Assembly: GCA_049509675.1 (NCBI GenBank)
Contig: JBEKZQ010000011.1
Location: 1 to 27,847 of the forward strand
Source of the DNA: JBEKZQ01 sp049509675
GTDB lineage: Bacteria > Planctomycetota > Planctomycetia > Pirellulales > Thermoguttaceae
Direction of reading: 5' to 3'
DNA: 27,847 bases
The notes beneath the pieces are model-generated. The model saw only the letters and a list, made by a program, of their open reading frames with translations. It had not been told where the DNA came from and did no database searches. Shown here in pieces: positions 15,292-23,538 of the stretch (position 1 is the stretch's first letter; each line of letters starts with the position of its first letter). A program made the position numbers and the translations under genes.

Positions 15292-15924
15292 ATGGGTATC
15301 AAACTTCTCATTTGCGATGACCATCAGGTGATTCGTACCGGACTGGCAAGCCTCTTGGCCGGCACCGACATCGAGATCATCGCCGAGTCGGAAAATGGCA
15401 AGGAAGCCCTTCGCTTGGCGCAAAAACTCAAGCCGGACGTGATCCTCTTGGACATCCGCATGCCCGACGGCGACGGATTGGGCACGCTGGAAAAACTGCG
15501 GGCCAAGGTGCCCGAGAGCAAGGTGGTCATGCTCTCGACCTACGACAATCCGACGTACATTGCCCGCGCCGTGGCCCTGGGGGCCGCCGACTACGTGCTG
15601 AAGGGTTCTTCGCGGGAAGACATCATCGCCACGATCACGGCCACGGCGGCGGGCGAGTCGCCCAGCCGTACGGGCGAGTTGAAGAAGATCGCCAGCACGA
15701 TGAAAGTCCGACAGGTGGTCGACGACGACGACGTGCCGTTGACGCAGCGCGAGACCCAGGTCTTGCGTCACGTCGCCCTGGGCCTGAGCAATCGGGAGAT
15801 CGGCCGCTCGCTGGAAATCAGCGTGGAGACCGTCAAGGAGCACGTGCAGAACATCTTGCGGAAGATTGCCGTCAGCGACCGCACGCAAGCCGCAGTCTGG
15901 GCAGTGCGCAAAGGCCTGGTCTGA
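15292..15924 (+). CDS. NarL/FixJ-family response regulator with LuxR-type HTH
   Basis: 210 residues from ATG 15292, with GGAGG at 15282-15286. The receiver domain (1-118) has DD at 9-10, phospho-acceptor Asp54 in VILLDIRMPDGDG and Lys104 in DYVLKGSS. A short linker leads to a LuxR-type HTH at about 148-210 (LTQRETQVLRHVALGLSNRE, VETVKEHVQNILRKI). It is a transcription regulator normally phosphorylated by a HisKA_3-type kinase. The only such kinase here is the hybrid at 7040-8575, whose attached receiver lacks an HTH, so they could be partners, but this is only inference. Confidence 0.95.
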   Translation: MGIKLLICDDHQVIRTGLASLLAGTDIEIIAESENGKEALRLAQKLKPDVILLDIRMPDGDGLGTLEKLRAKVPESKVVMLSTYDNPTYIARAVALGAADYVLKGSSREDIIATITATAAGESPSRTGELKKIASTMKVRQVVDDDDVPLTQRETQVLRHVALGLSNREIGRSLEISVETVKEHVQNILRKIAVSDRTQAAVWAVRKGLV

Positions 15925-15948
15925 GCACGTAGGACACAGAAGGGGTTG

Positions 15949-16036
15949 GGGATTAGGGATTGGCGATTCGTCGCAAGCGGTTGCAGGCCCGAACCGGGCG
16001 TCAGCCTCTAGTCCCCAATTCCCAATCCCTAATCCC
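15949..16036. repeat. Inverted repeat between the convergent NarL-type regulator and xerC genes
   Basis: The core arms GGGATTAGGGATTGG (15949-15963) and CCAATCCCTAATCCC (16022-16036) pair perfectly over 15 bp, with extended similarity outside. The right arm ends 2 bp before the xerC stop codon. It could stop transcription from both sides or be a dispersed repeat. No second copy is in the window. Confidence 0.8.
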
Positions 16037-16038
16037 TT

Positions 16039-16941
16039 CTACTTCGCCCGCGGATGTGCCTTCTCGTAGATCTGCCGCAAGACGGCGGCACTGACGTGCG
16101 TGTAGATTTGCGTGGTCACCAGGCTCTTGTGTCCCAACAGTTCCTGTACGCTGCGGATATCCGCGCCCCGATCGAGCAGGTGCGTGGCAAAACTGTGCCG
16201 CAAGGAGTGCGGCGTGGTGCGCGTGTCCAGACCGGTGAGCCTGAGATACTTTTCCAGCATCCGGGCAACGCTGCGGGTGGTGAGCCGGCGGCCGAACTTG
16301 TTGACGAAGACCGGGGCGGTCGGTCCGGCCGCCTGCCGCGGGTGGAGCCGGCGAACGCCCAGCCAGCGGCGCAAGGCCTGAGTGGCGTACGAGCCGATGG
16401 GCGCCAGCCGCTCGCGGCGGCCCTTGCCGCGCACCCGGACAATGCTCGCGTCGAAATCCAGATCGCCGTCGCAAAGCCCCACCACCTCGCTCACGCGCAG
16501 TCCGGCCGAATAGGTCGTCTCCAGGATGGCCCGATCGCGCTGCCCCATGGGGTCAGAGGCCGGCGGCGCCGCCAACAGCCGACCCAGATCCTCGGCCGAG
16601 AGAAAATGCGGCAGCGAACGGCCTTTACGCGGGTTGCGCAACGGCTTGCCCGGATTGCTCTTGGTCCAGCCTTCCCGCTGCCCGAATCGGAAGAAGCTCC
16701 GCAACGAAGCCAGTCGCCGGGCAATGGTTGTCTTGGCGTAGCCCGCTTCGTGCAGTGCGGCCACGTAGCCGCGCAGATCGAGCACGCTGATGGCGCCGGG
16801 CTGCGGACATTGCCCGCCGCGGGCCGCGCTCAGATAGTCGGCCAACGCCGTCAAGTCTTCGCGGTAACTCTTGATGGTATAGTCCGAGGCGTTCCGCTCC
16901 ACGCGCAGATATTGCAGAAAGCGGCCAACAGCAATGCGCAT
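16039..16941 (-). CDS. xerC: Tyrosine recombinase XerC/XerD family
   Basis: 300 residues. The N-terminal SAM-like core-binding domain (about 1-90) opens AVGRFLQYLRVERNASDYTI. The catalytic domain carries all the expected residues: Arg149 (AGLRVSE), Lys173 (RGKGRRER), His245 and Arg248 (PHSLRHSFATHLL), His271 (LLGHKSL) and nucleophile Tyr280 (QIYTHV). Length and the full set fit the chromosomal XerC/XerD recombinases that resolve chromosome dimers at dif sites. XerC is the more likely of the two, but the sequence alone does not exclude XerD. It is the third gene of an apparent operon with the lipoprotein and the small conserved protein. Confidence 0.92.
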   Translation of the reverse strand: MRIAVGRFLQYLRVERNASDYTIKSYREDLTALADYLSAARGGQCPQPGAISVLDLRGYVAALHEAGYAKTTIARRLASLRSFFRFGQREGWTKSNPGKPLRNPRKGRSLPHFLSAEDLGRLLAAPPASDPMGQRDRAILETTYSAGLRVSEVVGLCDGDLDFDASIVRVRGKGRRERLAPIGSYATQALRRWLGVRRLHPRQAAGPTAPVFVNKFGRRLTTRSVARMLEKYLRLTGLDTRTTPHSLRHSFATHLLDRGADIRSVQELLGHKSLVTTQIYTHVSAAVLRQIYEKAHPRAK

Positions 16942-17011
16942 GGGAAAAGCAGCCCTGTGCGGCCAGTCTACCTGGGAATTGCCCGGTGTTTTGTCGTGCG
17001 CGCCCTAAGAA

Positions 17012-17251
17012 TCACTCATCGCCGTCGGCGGGCTGGGGAATGTCGAAACGCGAAACGGGTGAGAACTGCCGGCTTTCCTGACGGATCTTCTGGCTCAATA
17101 CGGCGGCGTCGTACCAGGTGAAGCTGAGCTCCGGGTTCGAGGCATAACGGCCCAAGGTCCGCAGCGTCTCGGCACGGCTGGCGTCATCGTAGAGAAAAAC
17201 GTAGCGTTCCGCCCCTTTGACAAGGGCCAACACATTGATGTCTTGACTCAT
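17012..17251 (-). CDS. Small conserved protein of unknown function
   Basis: 79 residues from ATG 17251-17249, with GGAGGAG (complement of 17261-17267) 9 bp upstream. An in-frame start further up would include that site. The product begins MSQDINVLALVKGAERYVFL and continues with YDDASRAETLRTLGRYASNP and FTWYDAAVLSQKIR. It is mixed alpha/beta, soluble, without Cys or a signal. I recall near-identical short proteins in other Planctomycetota. Function unknown. It lies 33 bp after the lipoprotein gene and 70 bp before xerC on the same strand. Confidence 0.82.
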   Translation of the reverse strand: MSQDINVLALVKGAERYVFLYDDASRAETLRTLGRYASNPELSFTWYDAAVLSQKIRQESRQFSPVSRFDIPQPADGDE

Positions 17252-17284
17252 GGTTCGTCGCTCCTCCGATAACTCCATAGTTTG

Positions 17285-18310
17285 TTATCGGACGCAAGGC
17301 CAGTGCCACACTACTCGCGATTCTCCGGCTCCGCCGCGGGCGCTGAGCATCTCCCACAGGTGCATGTGGCAACAGAAACGCAAGAAATCGTCGCTGCGCT
17401 GCAAATAGCCCTCCGATCCCCCGAGGCGCACGTCGTTTCGAGTAAAATAGTAGCTATTCAGTGCATCCGTGAATTCGGCGTCGTGGCCGTTATAGGTTCT
17501 CGTGTGACGCAGTACGGGCTCATCGCTAGGCCAGCAGGTGGGGGGCAGTTTCTGCGGCGGCGGGGGTGTGAAACCGTGTGGATCAGGCCAGTCGGCAGGC
17601 AGTCCTGACGCGGGCGCCCGGCCCGCAGGGTCCGCCGTCTTTGCGCCCTCCGAAAACTGGTAGGACAACTGCTGCCCAAGGCCGTTGCCGTCTGCCCGCT
17701 TTGCCCCGTCGGCCGCTGCGGCATTGGCCAAGGGAGGATCAACCACCGTCTTGGTAAACGGCGGCGTTTGCGTCTTCAATTGCGCCCGCGCCAGGGCCAT
17801 CTGCGACTCGAAAACCAACGGTCCTGGTATGTCACGTTCGCCGCTGGTGCCCCAGGGCAACCCATAGCCGGGCGGTATGGGATGAAAACCCGGGTTGGCC
17901 GCGAACCATTCCACCTGGAGGCTCAGTCGCGGCGGGTAGTAGGGCGAATAGTCGGTCACGGCGCCGATCACCACCGCGTCGACATCCAGGATCTGGGCCA
18001 ACAACCGGGCTTCCGCCGCGCTACAGAGCGATAATCGGTGCTCGTGCATCGCTTGTTCCACCACTCCCACGGGCACCACTTCGAAACCGGGCACCAGTTG
18101 CAATTCGTTGAAATAAGCGAAAGCCACTTTCCGGCCGTCCAACGTGGGCTCGTGGCTTAGGTTAAAGAACGGTGCCACGGCAACTTTGGAAAGCTGGGGA
18201 AACGGGTTGTGCAACGTCGGCTCGTGCGCGATCTGCGGCAGCAGGCCACAACCGGCCGAGCCGATCAAACCAAGCAGCGATATGATGCGCAACAGCTTAT
18301 TCATAAACAT
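17285..18310 (-). CDS. Lipoprotein with a CsgG/LpoB-like N-terminal region
   Basis: 341 residues from ATG 18310 (MFMNKLL; ATG 18304 is equally possible). The signal sequence LLRIISLLGLIGSAGC ends in a lipobox, with lipidated Cys at about 21. The next 100 residues (KVAVAPFFNLSHEPTLDGRK, AFAYFNELQLVPGFEVVPVG) have the pattern of the CsgG/LpoB/DUF799-type outer-membrane lipoprotein fold. A Pro-rich, low-complexity stretch at about 195-265 follows. The C-terminal part has NSYYFTRNDVRLGGSEGYLQ and RSDDFLRFCCHMHLWEMLSA. Likely anchored to a membrane and facing the periplasm. Partner unknown. It is the first gene of a probable operon that ends with xerC. Confidence 0.82.
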   Translation of the reverse strand: MFMNKLLRIISLLGLIGSAGCGLLPQIAHEPTLHNPFPQLSKVAVAPFFNLSHEPTLDGRKVAFAYFNELQLVPGFEVVPVGVVEQAMHEHRLSLCSAAEARLLAQILDVDAVVIGAVTDYSPYYPPRLSLQVEWFAANPGFHPIPPGYGLPWGTSGERDIPGPLVFESQMALARAQLKTQTPPFTKTVVDPPLANAAAADGAKRADGNGLGQQLSYQFSEGAKTADPAGRAPASGLPADWPDPHGFTPPPPQKLPPTCWPSDEPVLRHTRTYNGHDAEFTDALNSYYFTRNDVRLGGSEGYLQRSDDFLRFCCHMHLWEMLSARGGAGESRVVWHWPCVR

Positions 18311-18664
18311 GTTACGTAAGGCCGTTCGGGCAGTGCCGGGCGATTCGCGGCGGATGTCAAATTCCCTTGGCGGCGGGCCGGACATCGCATTGTCGCTTTT
18401 ATCGGCAAAATCGTCCGATCTTCTCTAATGTGAATACGCGATGTGCAAGAGGCTTCAGCGGAAACTCTTCTTCCGGCTCTCGGCCCTGGACTCTCGACTC
18501 TGCCCCAGAAGAACTGCAAGGTCGGGGTCTGGTCCATTTTTCGGCTGATAGGACTAACCATTTGATCGGACTCTTGACCGAAAACATGGACCTGACCCCT
18601 TCGCGTCAGACGATTCCCATGCGAGAATGAATCTTTGCCCTCCGCGCTTGCAAGAGACCCATTT
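18311..18664. other. Divergent intergenic region between the lipoprotein and ispG genes
   Basis: 354 bp without a supported gene. Holds repeat copy C (18511-18606). The rest, around 18380-18430, is AT-richer and is a likely site for the lipoprotein promoter, but no clear box pair was found. Confidence 0.45.
18511..18606 (+). repeat. Copy C of the dispersed palindromic repeat
   Basis: Starts GAACTGCAAGGTC. Arms at 18524-18544 (GGGGTCTGGTCCATTTTTCG) and 18578-18599 (ending GGACCTGACCCC). It is the most symmetric of the three copies and lies upstream of ispG. Confidence 0.87.
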
Positions 18665-19810
18665 GTGCAACACCGCCGCAATTCCACACGTCCCGTGCGG
18701 ATCGGCTCCGTAACCATCGGCGCCGGCCATCCGATCGTGCTGCAAAGCATGTGCGCCACCAAGACGCGGGACGTGGAAGCCACGGCCGCGCACGCGGAGC
18801 ATTTGGCCCAGGCGGGAGCCGGCGTGGTGCGGGTGGCGGTCGATACCAAAGCCGACGCGGCGGCGCTGGCCGAGATCCGCCGCCGAACTGCCGCCAACCT
18901 TTCCGTCGATCTCCAGGAGAACTACCGCCTAGCCGCCGACGTCGCCCCGGCGGTCGACAAGATCCGCTACAACCCGGGCCACTTGTACCATCACGAGCGT
19001 CACCGGTCTTGGCAAGATAAGGTGCGGTTCCTGGTCGATGTGGCGGGCCAGCACGATTGCGCATTGCGGGTGGGCGTGAACTGCGGCTCCGTCGATCCGA
19101 GCCTGCGCGAAAAGTACGCCGACGCCGACGCCTTGCAGCCGATGTTGCACAGCGCGCTGGAGCATTGCGCGCTGTTGGACCAACTCGGCTTCACCCGCTA
19201 TTGCGTGTCGCTGAAGGACTCCGATCCGGCGGCCGTGGTCGAAGTGAACCGCATGTTCGCCCAACAACGCCCGGATGTGCCGTTGCACTTGGGGGTGACC
19301 GAGGCGGGCATGCCTCCGGAAGGGGTTGTCAAGACGCGGCACGCACTGGAGCAACTCATCCCGCTGGGGATCGGCGACACGCTGCGCGTTTCGCTCACGG
19401 TGCCGGCGGCCCGCAAACACGAAGAGATTGAGGCCGCCCGGCAGATCTTGGGCGATATTGCGGTCGGGCGGTTCTTGGCCCGCCAGGCCGGCGCCGGCGG
19501 TCCGCGGCGGCTGAACATTATTTCCTGCCCGAGTTGCTCGCGCGTGGAGAACGAGGCCTTCGTCGACCTGGCCGAGCAAGTGCGCGCGGCCACCCGCTAT
19601 GCGGCCGAATATCCGCTTACCATCGCGGTCATGGGCTGCCGCGTGAACGGGCCGGGCGAGACCGAATCGGCCGACCTGGGGCTCTGGTGCGGGCCGAACT
19701 TCGTCAATCTCAAACGCGGCACGACCGCCTTGGGGGCTTTCTCTTACGGAGAGATCCTGCACCGCCTCAAGGAAGAACTCGACCGCCTGATTGCCGCTTA
19801 CCACCAGTAA
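18665..19810 (+). CDS. ispG: (E)-4-hydroxy-3-methylbut-2-enyl-diphosphate synthase IspG
   Basis: 381 residues from GTG 18665. The start rests on the product opening MQHRRNSTRPVRIGSVTIGA, where the family normally begins, and on AAGAGA about 8 bp upstream; TTG 18635 would add 10 residues and cannot be excluded. IspG converts methylerythritol cyclodiphosphate to hydroxymethylbutenyl diphosphate in the MEP isoprenoid pathway, in the cytosol, with a [4Fe-4S] cluster. The TIM-barrel half includes KIRYNPGHL and RVGVNCGSVD. The C-terminal half carries the cluster ligands Cys288 and Cys291 (SCPSCSR), Cys325 (MGCRVNGPGE) and the following Glu. All key residues are present. Confidence 0.96.
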   Translation: MQHRRNSTRPVRIGSVTIGAGHPIVLQSMCATKTRDVEATAAHAEHLAQAGAGVVRVAVDTKADAAALAEIRRRTAANLSVDLQENYRLAADVAPAVDKIRYNPGHLYHHERHRSWQDKVRFLVDVAGQHDCALRVGVNCGSVDPSLREKYADADALQPMLHSALEHCALLDQLGFTRYCVSLKDSDPAAVVEVNRMFAQQRPDVPLHLGVTEAGMPPEGVVKTRHALEQLIPLGIGDTLRVSLTVPAARKHEEIEAARQILGDIAVGRFLARQAGAGGPRRLNIISCPSCSRVENEAFVDLAEQVRAATRYAAEYPLTIAVMGCRVNGPGETESADLGLWCGPNFVNLKRGTTALGAFSYGEILHRLKEELDRLIAAYHQ

Positions 19811-19897
19811 CGGCCCGCGAAACACCGGACGACCAACCTGCGGTCGGTGTTCGGTTCCGGCAAGAGGTGTTTTTCCCTTTTCCTGGAAGAGCGAAAA

Positions 19898-20308
19898 ATG
19901 TTTGAAACGTTCGAGCACACCGCCGACGTGGGGTTGCGGATCCGCGCCGCCGATCTCGACGGCCTGTTTGCCGACGCCGGCCGCGGCCTGTTCTCACTGA
20001 TCGTCGCCAATCCCGAGGAGGTGTCGGCCATCGAGGAACTGCCGGTCGCTCTGGAAGGCGCCGAGAGCGACGCGCTGTTGCACGACTGGCTGGCTGAATT
20101 GCTCTACTTGAGCCAGGTCCGCCGGCTATTGTTCAGCCAGTTCGACGTCCATGTTCGTTCCGACCGATTGGAGGCCAAAATCCGCGGCCAGCGGATCGAT
20201 CCGCACCGCCATCGTCTGGACTTGGAAGTCAAGGCGATCACCTGGCATGGATTGAAGGTGGAACGCACGGCCGACGGTTGGCTGGCGGAAGTGATCGTGG
20301 ATATTTGA
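19898..20308 (+). CDS. Archease
   Basis: 136 residues from ATG 19898, with GGAAGA (19885-19890) 7 bp upstream. The archease signature is clear: MFETFEHTADVGLRIRA at the start, LLHDWLAELLYL near residue 65, and DLEVKAITWHGLKVE close to the end, finishing EVIVDI. Archease is a small metal-binding cofactor that speeds guanylylation of the RNA ligase RtcB and allows multiple turnover in RNA repair and tRNA splicing. rtcB is commonly the neighbour but is not in this window; here the upstream gene is ispG, 87 bp away. The stop is 7 bp from that of the convergent PQQ-propeller gene. Confidence 0.95.
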   Translation: MFETFEHTADVGLRIRAADLDGLFADAGRGLFSLIVANPEEVSAIEELPVALEGAESDALLHDWLAELLYLSQVRRLLFSQFDVHVRSDRLEAKIRGQRIDPHRHRLDLEVKAITWHGLKVERTADGWLAEVIVDI

Positions 20309-20315
20309 GCGGCCC

Positions 20316-21908
20316 TTACTGCTTCTTCACAGCCCACAAGTATTGGTGCGAGGCGACGTACAACACGCCGTTGGCCGCCACGGGCGTGCTCAAACACGGT
20401 GCGCCGAGCGTGATCTCGCTCAAGACCTTCTTCTCCTTGCCGGCCGCCATCACCAACAGGCCGCGCCTGGTGCCCAGGTAGATTTTGCCGTCGGCCACCA
20501 GGGGCGAGCCCCAGACCTCCGAGTTGGCGGGATGGAACCAGTACAGTTGTCCCGTCTCGGCATCGAGGCAGTGCAGGCCCTCGAAGGTGTCGGCCACGTA
20601 CAGCAACCCGTCGGCAATGGCCACGGTCGACAGGCTGCGGCCGATCTTGCCGTAGGACCAGATTTTGCCGCTGGCGGTGATGTCGCCGCTCTTCGTGGCG
20701 TCGATGCAACTGAGCATCCCCCGTCCCCGCCCGTGCGACGGGTCCTGACCGATGGCCACATAGACGCGGTCCTTGTAGAACACCGGCGTGGCGATGATCT
20801 CGCTGGGACCGGTGAAGGTGCCGTCGTTGTTGTTGTCGCGATGCTTGCGGACGTCGCCGCTGTAGTATTCGACTTTCTTGCCGCGAACGAACCTGTAGTT
20901 GGGCGGATTGCAGTCGAAGGACCAGACCTTCTGCAATTTCACCGGTTCTTGCGGCAGATTCTCCAGTGCCTCGAAGGCATACATCACGCCGTCGCCGCCG
21001 CCGAAAAACACGATTGCCTTGCCGTGGACCTGGCCCAGGCTGGGCGACGACCACTGCCCGTGAAACAGCCGCGTGCCGATCTTCTCGTCGTCCCCGGCCA
21101 GGAACCGGCCGGTCTTCTTGTCCAAGGCGATCAGGCTGGGGGCCAGCGGCCGGGGCACGCGGACGTGCGAGCGGTCCACGCCGTTGGAAGTGCAGACATA
21201 GACCACGTCGCCGTGGATCAGCACCGAGCAATTCGCGGCGTCCTGCGGCCAGATGCCCAGCTCGCCGATCATGTCCCGCCGCCAGATGATGTCGGCGTCG
21301 GTGGGCTCCAGCGCGACGGGCCGGTTGCCCGGGCCGGCGATGAATTGCCCCTCGGCTTGGAATGGACCGTCGTTGCCGTTGGCCAGACCCTCCAAGTCCA
21401 GGCAGAGCACTTCGCAGCGATTGGTGACCAGGTAGACGCGATTGCCCTCTATCGTGGGCGACGAGCACACGCCCAAGCCCATGTTGTCGAAGTTCAACTC
21501 GCTCAGATTGGTGAGGAAGCGGGGCACGATCAACTGCCACAGGAGCTTGCCGGTCGCTTCGTCGAGGCACAGCACCAGGCCGCCGCGCGTCGGCCGATAG
21601 CGCGGATCGTGCAGGGCCTCGTCATTGGTGCCAATCAGTACCCTGCCCTGGGAAACGGTGACGTTGCCGTAGGACTGCGTCCCCAGCCGGGCCACCCATT
21701 TCACGTTCCGCGTGCTGGCCAGGTCGATGCCGGTTCCGCGCGGGCTCTTCTTGCCGGGCACGAATGTATCGGGCAGACCTTGCTCGGTCGAGACCATGTT
21801 GCGGTCGTCACGGCCGCCCCACTGCGGCCAGTCGGCCGCCCGGACCGAGTGTATACAGACCAGAAGGCAAGCCGGCACGCAGATGGGCAGAAAACGGCAG
21901 ACAGTCAT
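20316..21908 (-). CDS. Secreted PQQ-like beta-propeller protein
   Basis: 530 residues. A signal peptide is visible (FLPICVPACLLVCIHSVRAA, cleavage near 24), followed by ADWPQWGGRDDRNMVS, the usual opening of this family in Planctomycetota. Repeated propeller blades with the W/G-rich pattern follow: GLVLCLDEATGKLLW, LIALDKKTGRFLAGDDEKIG, MLSCIDATKSGDITASGKIW, GLHCLDAETGQLYWFHPANS. No catalytic dehydrogenase residues or c-type haem site (CxxCH) are seen, so it is more likely a structural or scaffold propeller than an alcohol dehydrogenase. The URO-D-family gene lies upstream on the same strand, 163 bp away. Confidence 0.9.
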   Translation of the reverse strand: MTVCRFLPICVPACLLVCIHSVRAADWPQWGGRDDRNMVSTEQGLPDTFVPGKKSPRGTGIDLASTRNVKWVARLGTQSYGNVTVSQGRVLIGTNDEALHDPRYRPTRGGLVLCLDEATGKLLWQLIVPRFLTNLSELNFDNMGLGVCSSPTIEGNRVYLVTNRCEVLCLDLEGLANGNDGPFQAEGQFIAGPGNRPVALEPTDADIIWRRDMIGELGIWPQDAANCSVLIHGDVVYVCTSNGVDRSHVRVPRPLAPSLIALDKKTGRFLAGDDEKIGTRLFHGQWSSPSLGQVHGKAIVFFGGGDGVMYAFEALENLPQEPVKLQKVWSFDCNPPNYRFVRGKKVEYYSGDVRKHRDNNNDGTFTGPSEIIATPVFYKDRVYVAIGQDPSHGRGRGMLSCIDATKSGDITASGKIWSYGKIGRSLSTVAIADGLLYVADTFEGLHCLDAETGQLYWFHPANSEVWGSPLVADGKIYLGTRRGLLVMAAGKEKKVLSEITLGAPCLSTPVAANGVLYVASHQYLWAVKKQ

Positions 21909-22071
21909 TTCGCATGACCTTTCAAAACTTCTTGTTTCCCATTCTCGTCGTCTTCAATGGAAGACCGGGAGACAATGGGAAAACGATCGGGGGGAGATGT
22001 GCAAAGGGGCAGGAAGAATCAGGGGGGAGCCGCCGGATTCAGCCGGCGGCTAATCGTTTGCTCGTCAATCG

Positions 22072-23340
22072 CTATTGGCCGCGCCGGCTTTCGCACACCG
22101 CCTCGTACAGCGCCACGAGGTTCTCGGCGGGCGTGCCGGCCTGGACATTGTGGACGGTGTTGAACACAAAGCCGCCCTCGGCGCCGAAAATCTTGATGCG
22201 CTCCTTCACCTGGGCCTTGATTTGCGCGGGCGTGCCAAAGGGCAGAGTCCGCTGCGTGTCGACGCCGCCGCCCCAGAAGGTGATGCGGCGGCCGAACTTC
22301 TCCTTGAGCGTCTGCGGGTCCATCCCCGCCGCCGAACACTGCACGGGGTTCAGGATGTCGAACCCCGCGTCGATGATGTCGCCCAGCAGGGCAACCACCG
22401 AACCGCACGAGTGGATGAACGTCTTCCAAGGCGTGTGTTGATGCACCCAATCGTTCACCTGGCGGTGGAACGGCTGGTACAGCTTCCGATAGCTGTTGGG
22501 GCTGATGAACGGTCCGCACTGGGTGCCGAAGTCGGTGCCGGTCACGAAGACGGCCGTCACCCGGTCGCCCACGACCTCGTAGATCCGCGCCAGGTTCGCC
22601 AGGGCGATCTGGCATTGGCGATCGAACACTTCGAACACGTAATCGAAGCGCGCGGCCGTGCTCACGTACCACTCCTCGATGTCGCGGATCCCCTTGGGAT
22701 GCTTCAGCCAGGGGGCCGGCACCAGGGCGATGTCGCCGAACGCCGTGCCGCCGAAGTTCGCCAAAATGGCCCGATCGCTTTCCTCCCGCAATCGCCGCGC
22801 CTCGGCGGCGAAATACTCCAGGTCCGCCGCGGAGACCGGCCCAAACTCCTCGAGGTTGTCTGCCACGTTCAGCCGCTGGTCGTCCACCGGCGGCTGCCGC
22901 ACGATGGTATCGAAGTAGAAACCGCCCCGGGGCATGCGGCCGCTGGGCGGCGCCGATCGGTCGCCCTCCGGATACATCAGAATGTCGCCGTTGGGGGCGG
23001 GCTGGGTGTTGAAGTGCTCGGGCACCAGTACGGGCGTGCCGTCGAATGTGGTCCACGCCTTCCAGTTCTTGTTCTCGAAACCAAACATCGTGCGCGCACT
23101 GCCCAGGCCCACCACGTCGACCCCAAGGGCCGTCTGCAGATCCGGCGCCACCTGGCCCAGCATCTGATACGGCTCGACGACGCGCACCGGCGTGCCGGGA
23201 GCATCCAGGCCCAGGGCCTGGCGCAACCGGTAGACGCTGCTGACGTGCATTCCCGTCACCGCGCTGGCGCCGAGATCCAACGGAACGTAGTCCGGTTGCT
23301 GATGCTTCAAAGCCGCTTCGACGCGTTGGCGAGAGTTCAT
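22072..23340 (-). CDS. Uroporphyrinogen decarboxylase family protein (methyltransferase-like branch)
   Basis: 422 residues, longer than HemE (about 350). It opens MNSRQRVEAALKHQQPDYVP, typical of the URO-D/MtaA superfamily. The conserved HSCGSV (near residue 312) and the final barrel motif VFNTVHNVQAGTPAENLVAL are those of the branch related to zinc-dependent corrinoid methyltransferases, which hold zinc through His and Cys. The N-terminal Arg/Asp pattern that binds uroporphyrinogen in HemE is not evident, so haem synthesis is unlikely. The substrate is unknown; planctomycetes often carry many paralogues. No corrinoid protein is adjacent. Confidence 0.88.
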   Translation of the reverse strand: MNSRQRVEAALKHQQPDYVPLDLGASAVTGMHVSSVYRLRQALGLDAPGTPVRVVEPYQMLGQVAPDLQTALGVDVVGLGSARTMFGFENKNWKAWTTFDGTPVLVPEHFNTQPAPNGDILMYPEGDRSAPPSGRMPRGGFYFDTIVRQPPVDDQRLNVADNLEEFGPVSAADLEYFAAEARRLREESDRAILANFGGTAFGDIALVPAPWLKHPKGIRDIEEWYVSTAARFDYVFEVFDRQCQIALANLARIYEVVGDRVTAVFVTGTDFGTQCGPFISPNSYRKLYQPFHRQVNDWVHQHTPWKTFIHSCGSVVALLGDIIDAGFDILNPVQCSAAGMDPQTLKEKFGRRITFWGGGVDTQRTLPFGTPAQIKAQVKERIKIFGAEGGFVFNTVHNVQAGTPAENLVALYEAVCESRRGQ

Positions 23341-23389
23341 GGGGATGTGGCGAGGTTCAGAAGCCGTAAGAGAATAAGTTGCAAATTAT

Positions 23390-23449
23390 CGTAGGACGGA
23401 TTGCCAATCCGTCCCAAATAACACGGACGGATTGGCAATCCGTCCTACG
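23390..23449. repeat. Perfect 25-bp inverted repeat, GGACGGATTG family
   Basis: Arms 23390-23414 and 23425-23449 are perfect complements, with a 10-bp loop. Each arm is itself nearly palindromic (GGACGGATTGCCAATCCGTCC-type), so several alternative hairpins can form. It lies in the divergent gap between the URO-D-family and sugar porter genes. Confidence 0.92.
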
Positions 23450-23538
23450 GGCGACTGGCAAAGTTATTACTTTACGGGCTCAAGACGGTTCAGTGGCCTA
23501 ATGGCATGCATGATCCATTCAATTCCCTTCAGTGGCTC

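Noticed and set aside
20343..21917. Long plus-strand frame opposite the PQQ-propeller gene
   Set aside because: The minus strand has a signal peptide and propeller repeats; the plus frame has no domain-like pattern.
22072..23340. hemE (true uroporphyrinogen decarboxylase)
   Set aside because: The protein is too long, carries the HSCGS motif of the methyltransferase branch, and lacks the typical HemE N-terminal substrate-binding pattern.
22075..23394. Long plus-strand frame opposite the URO-D-family gene
   Set aside because: The minus strand carries the conserved HSCGS and barrel motifs; the other frame is an Arg/His-rich shadow.
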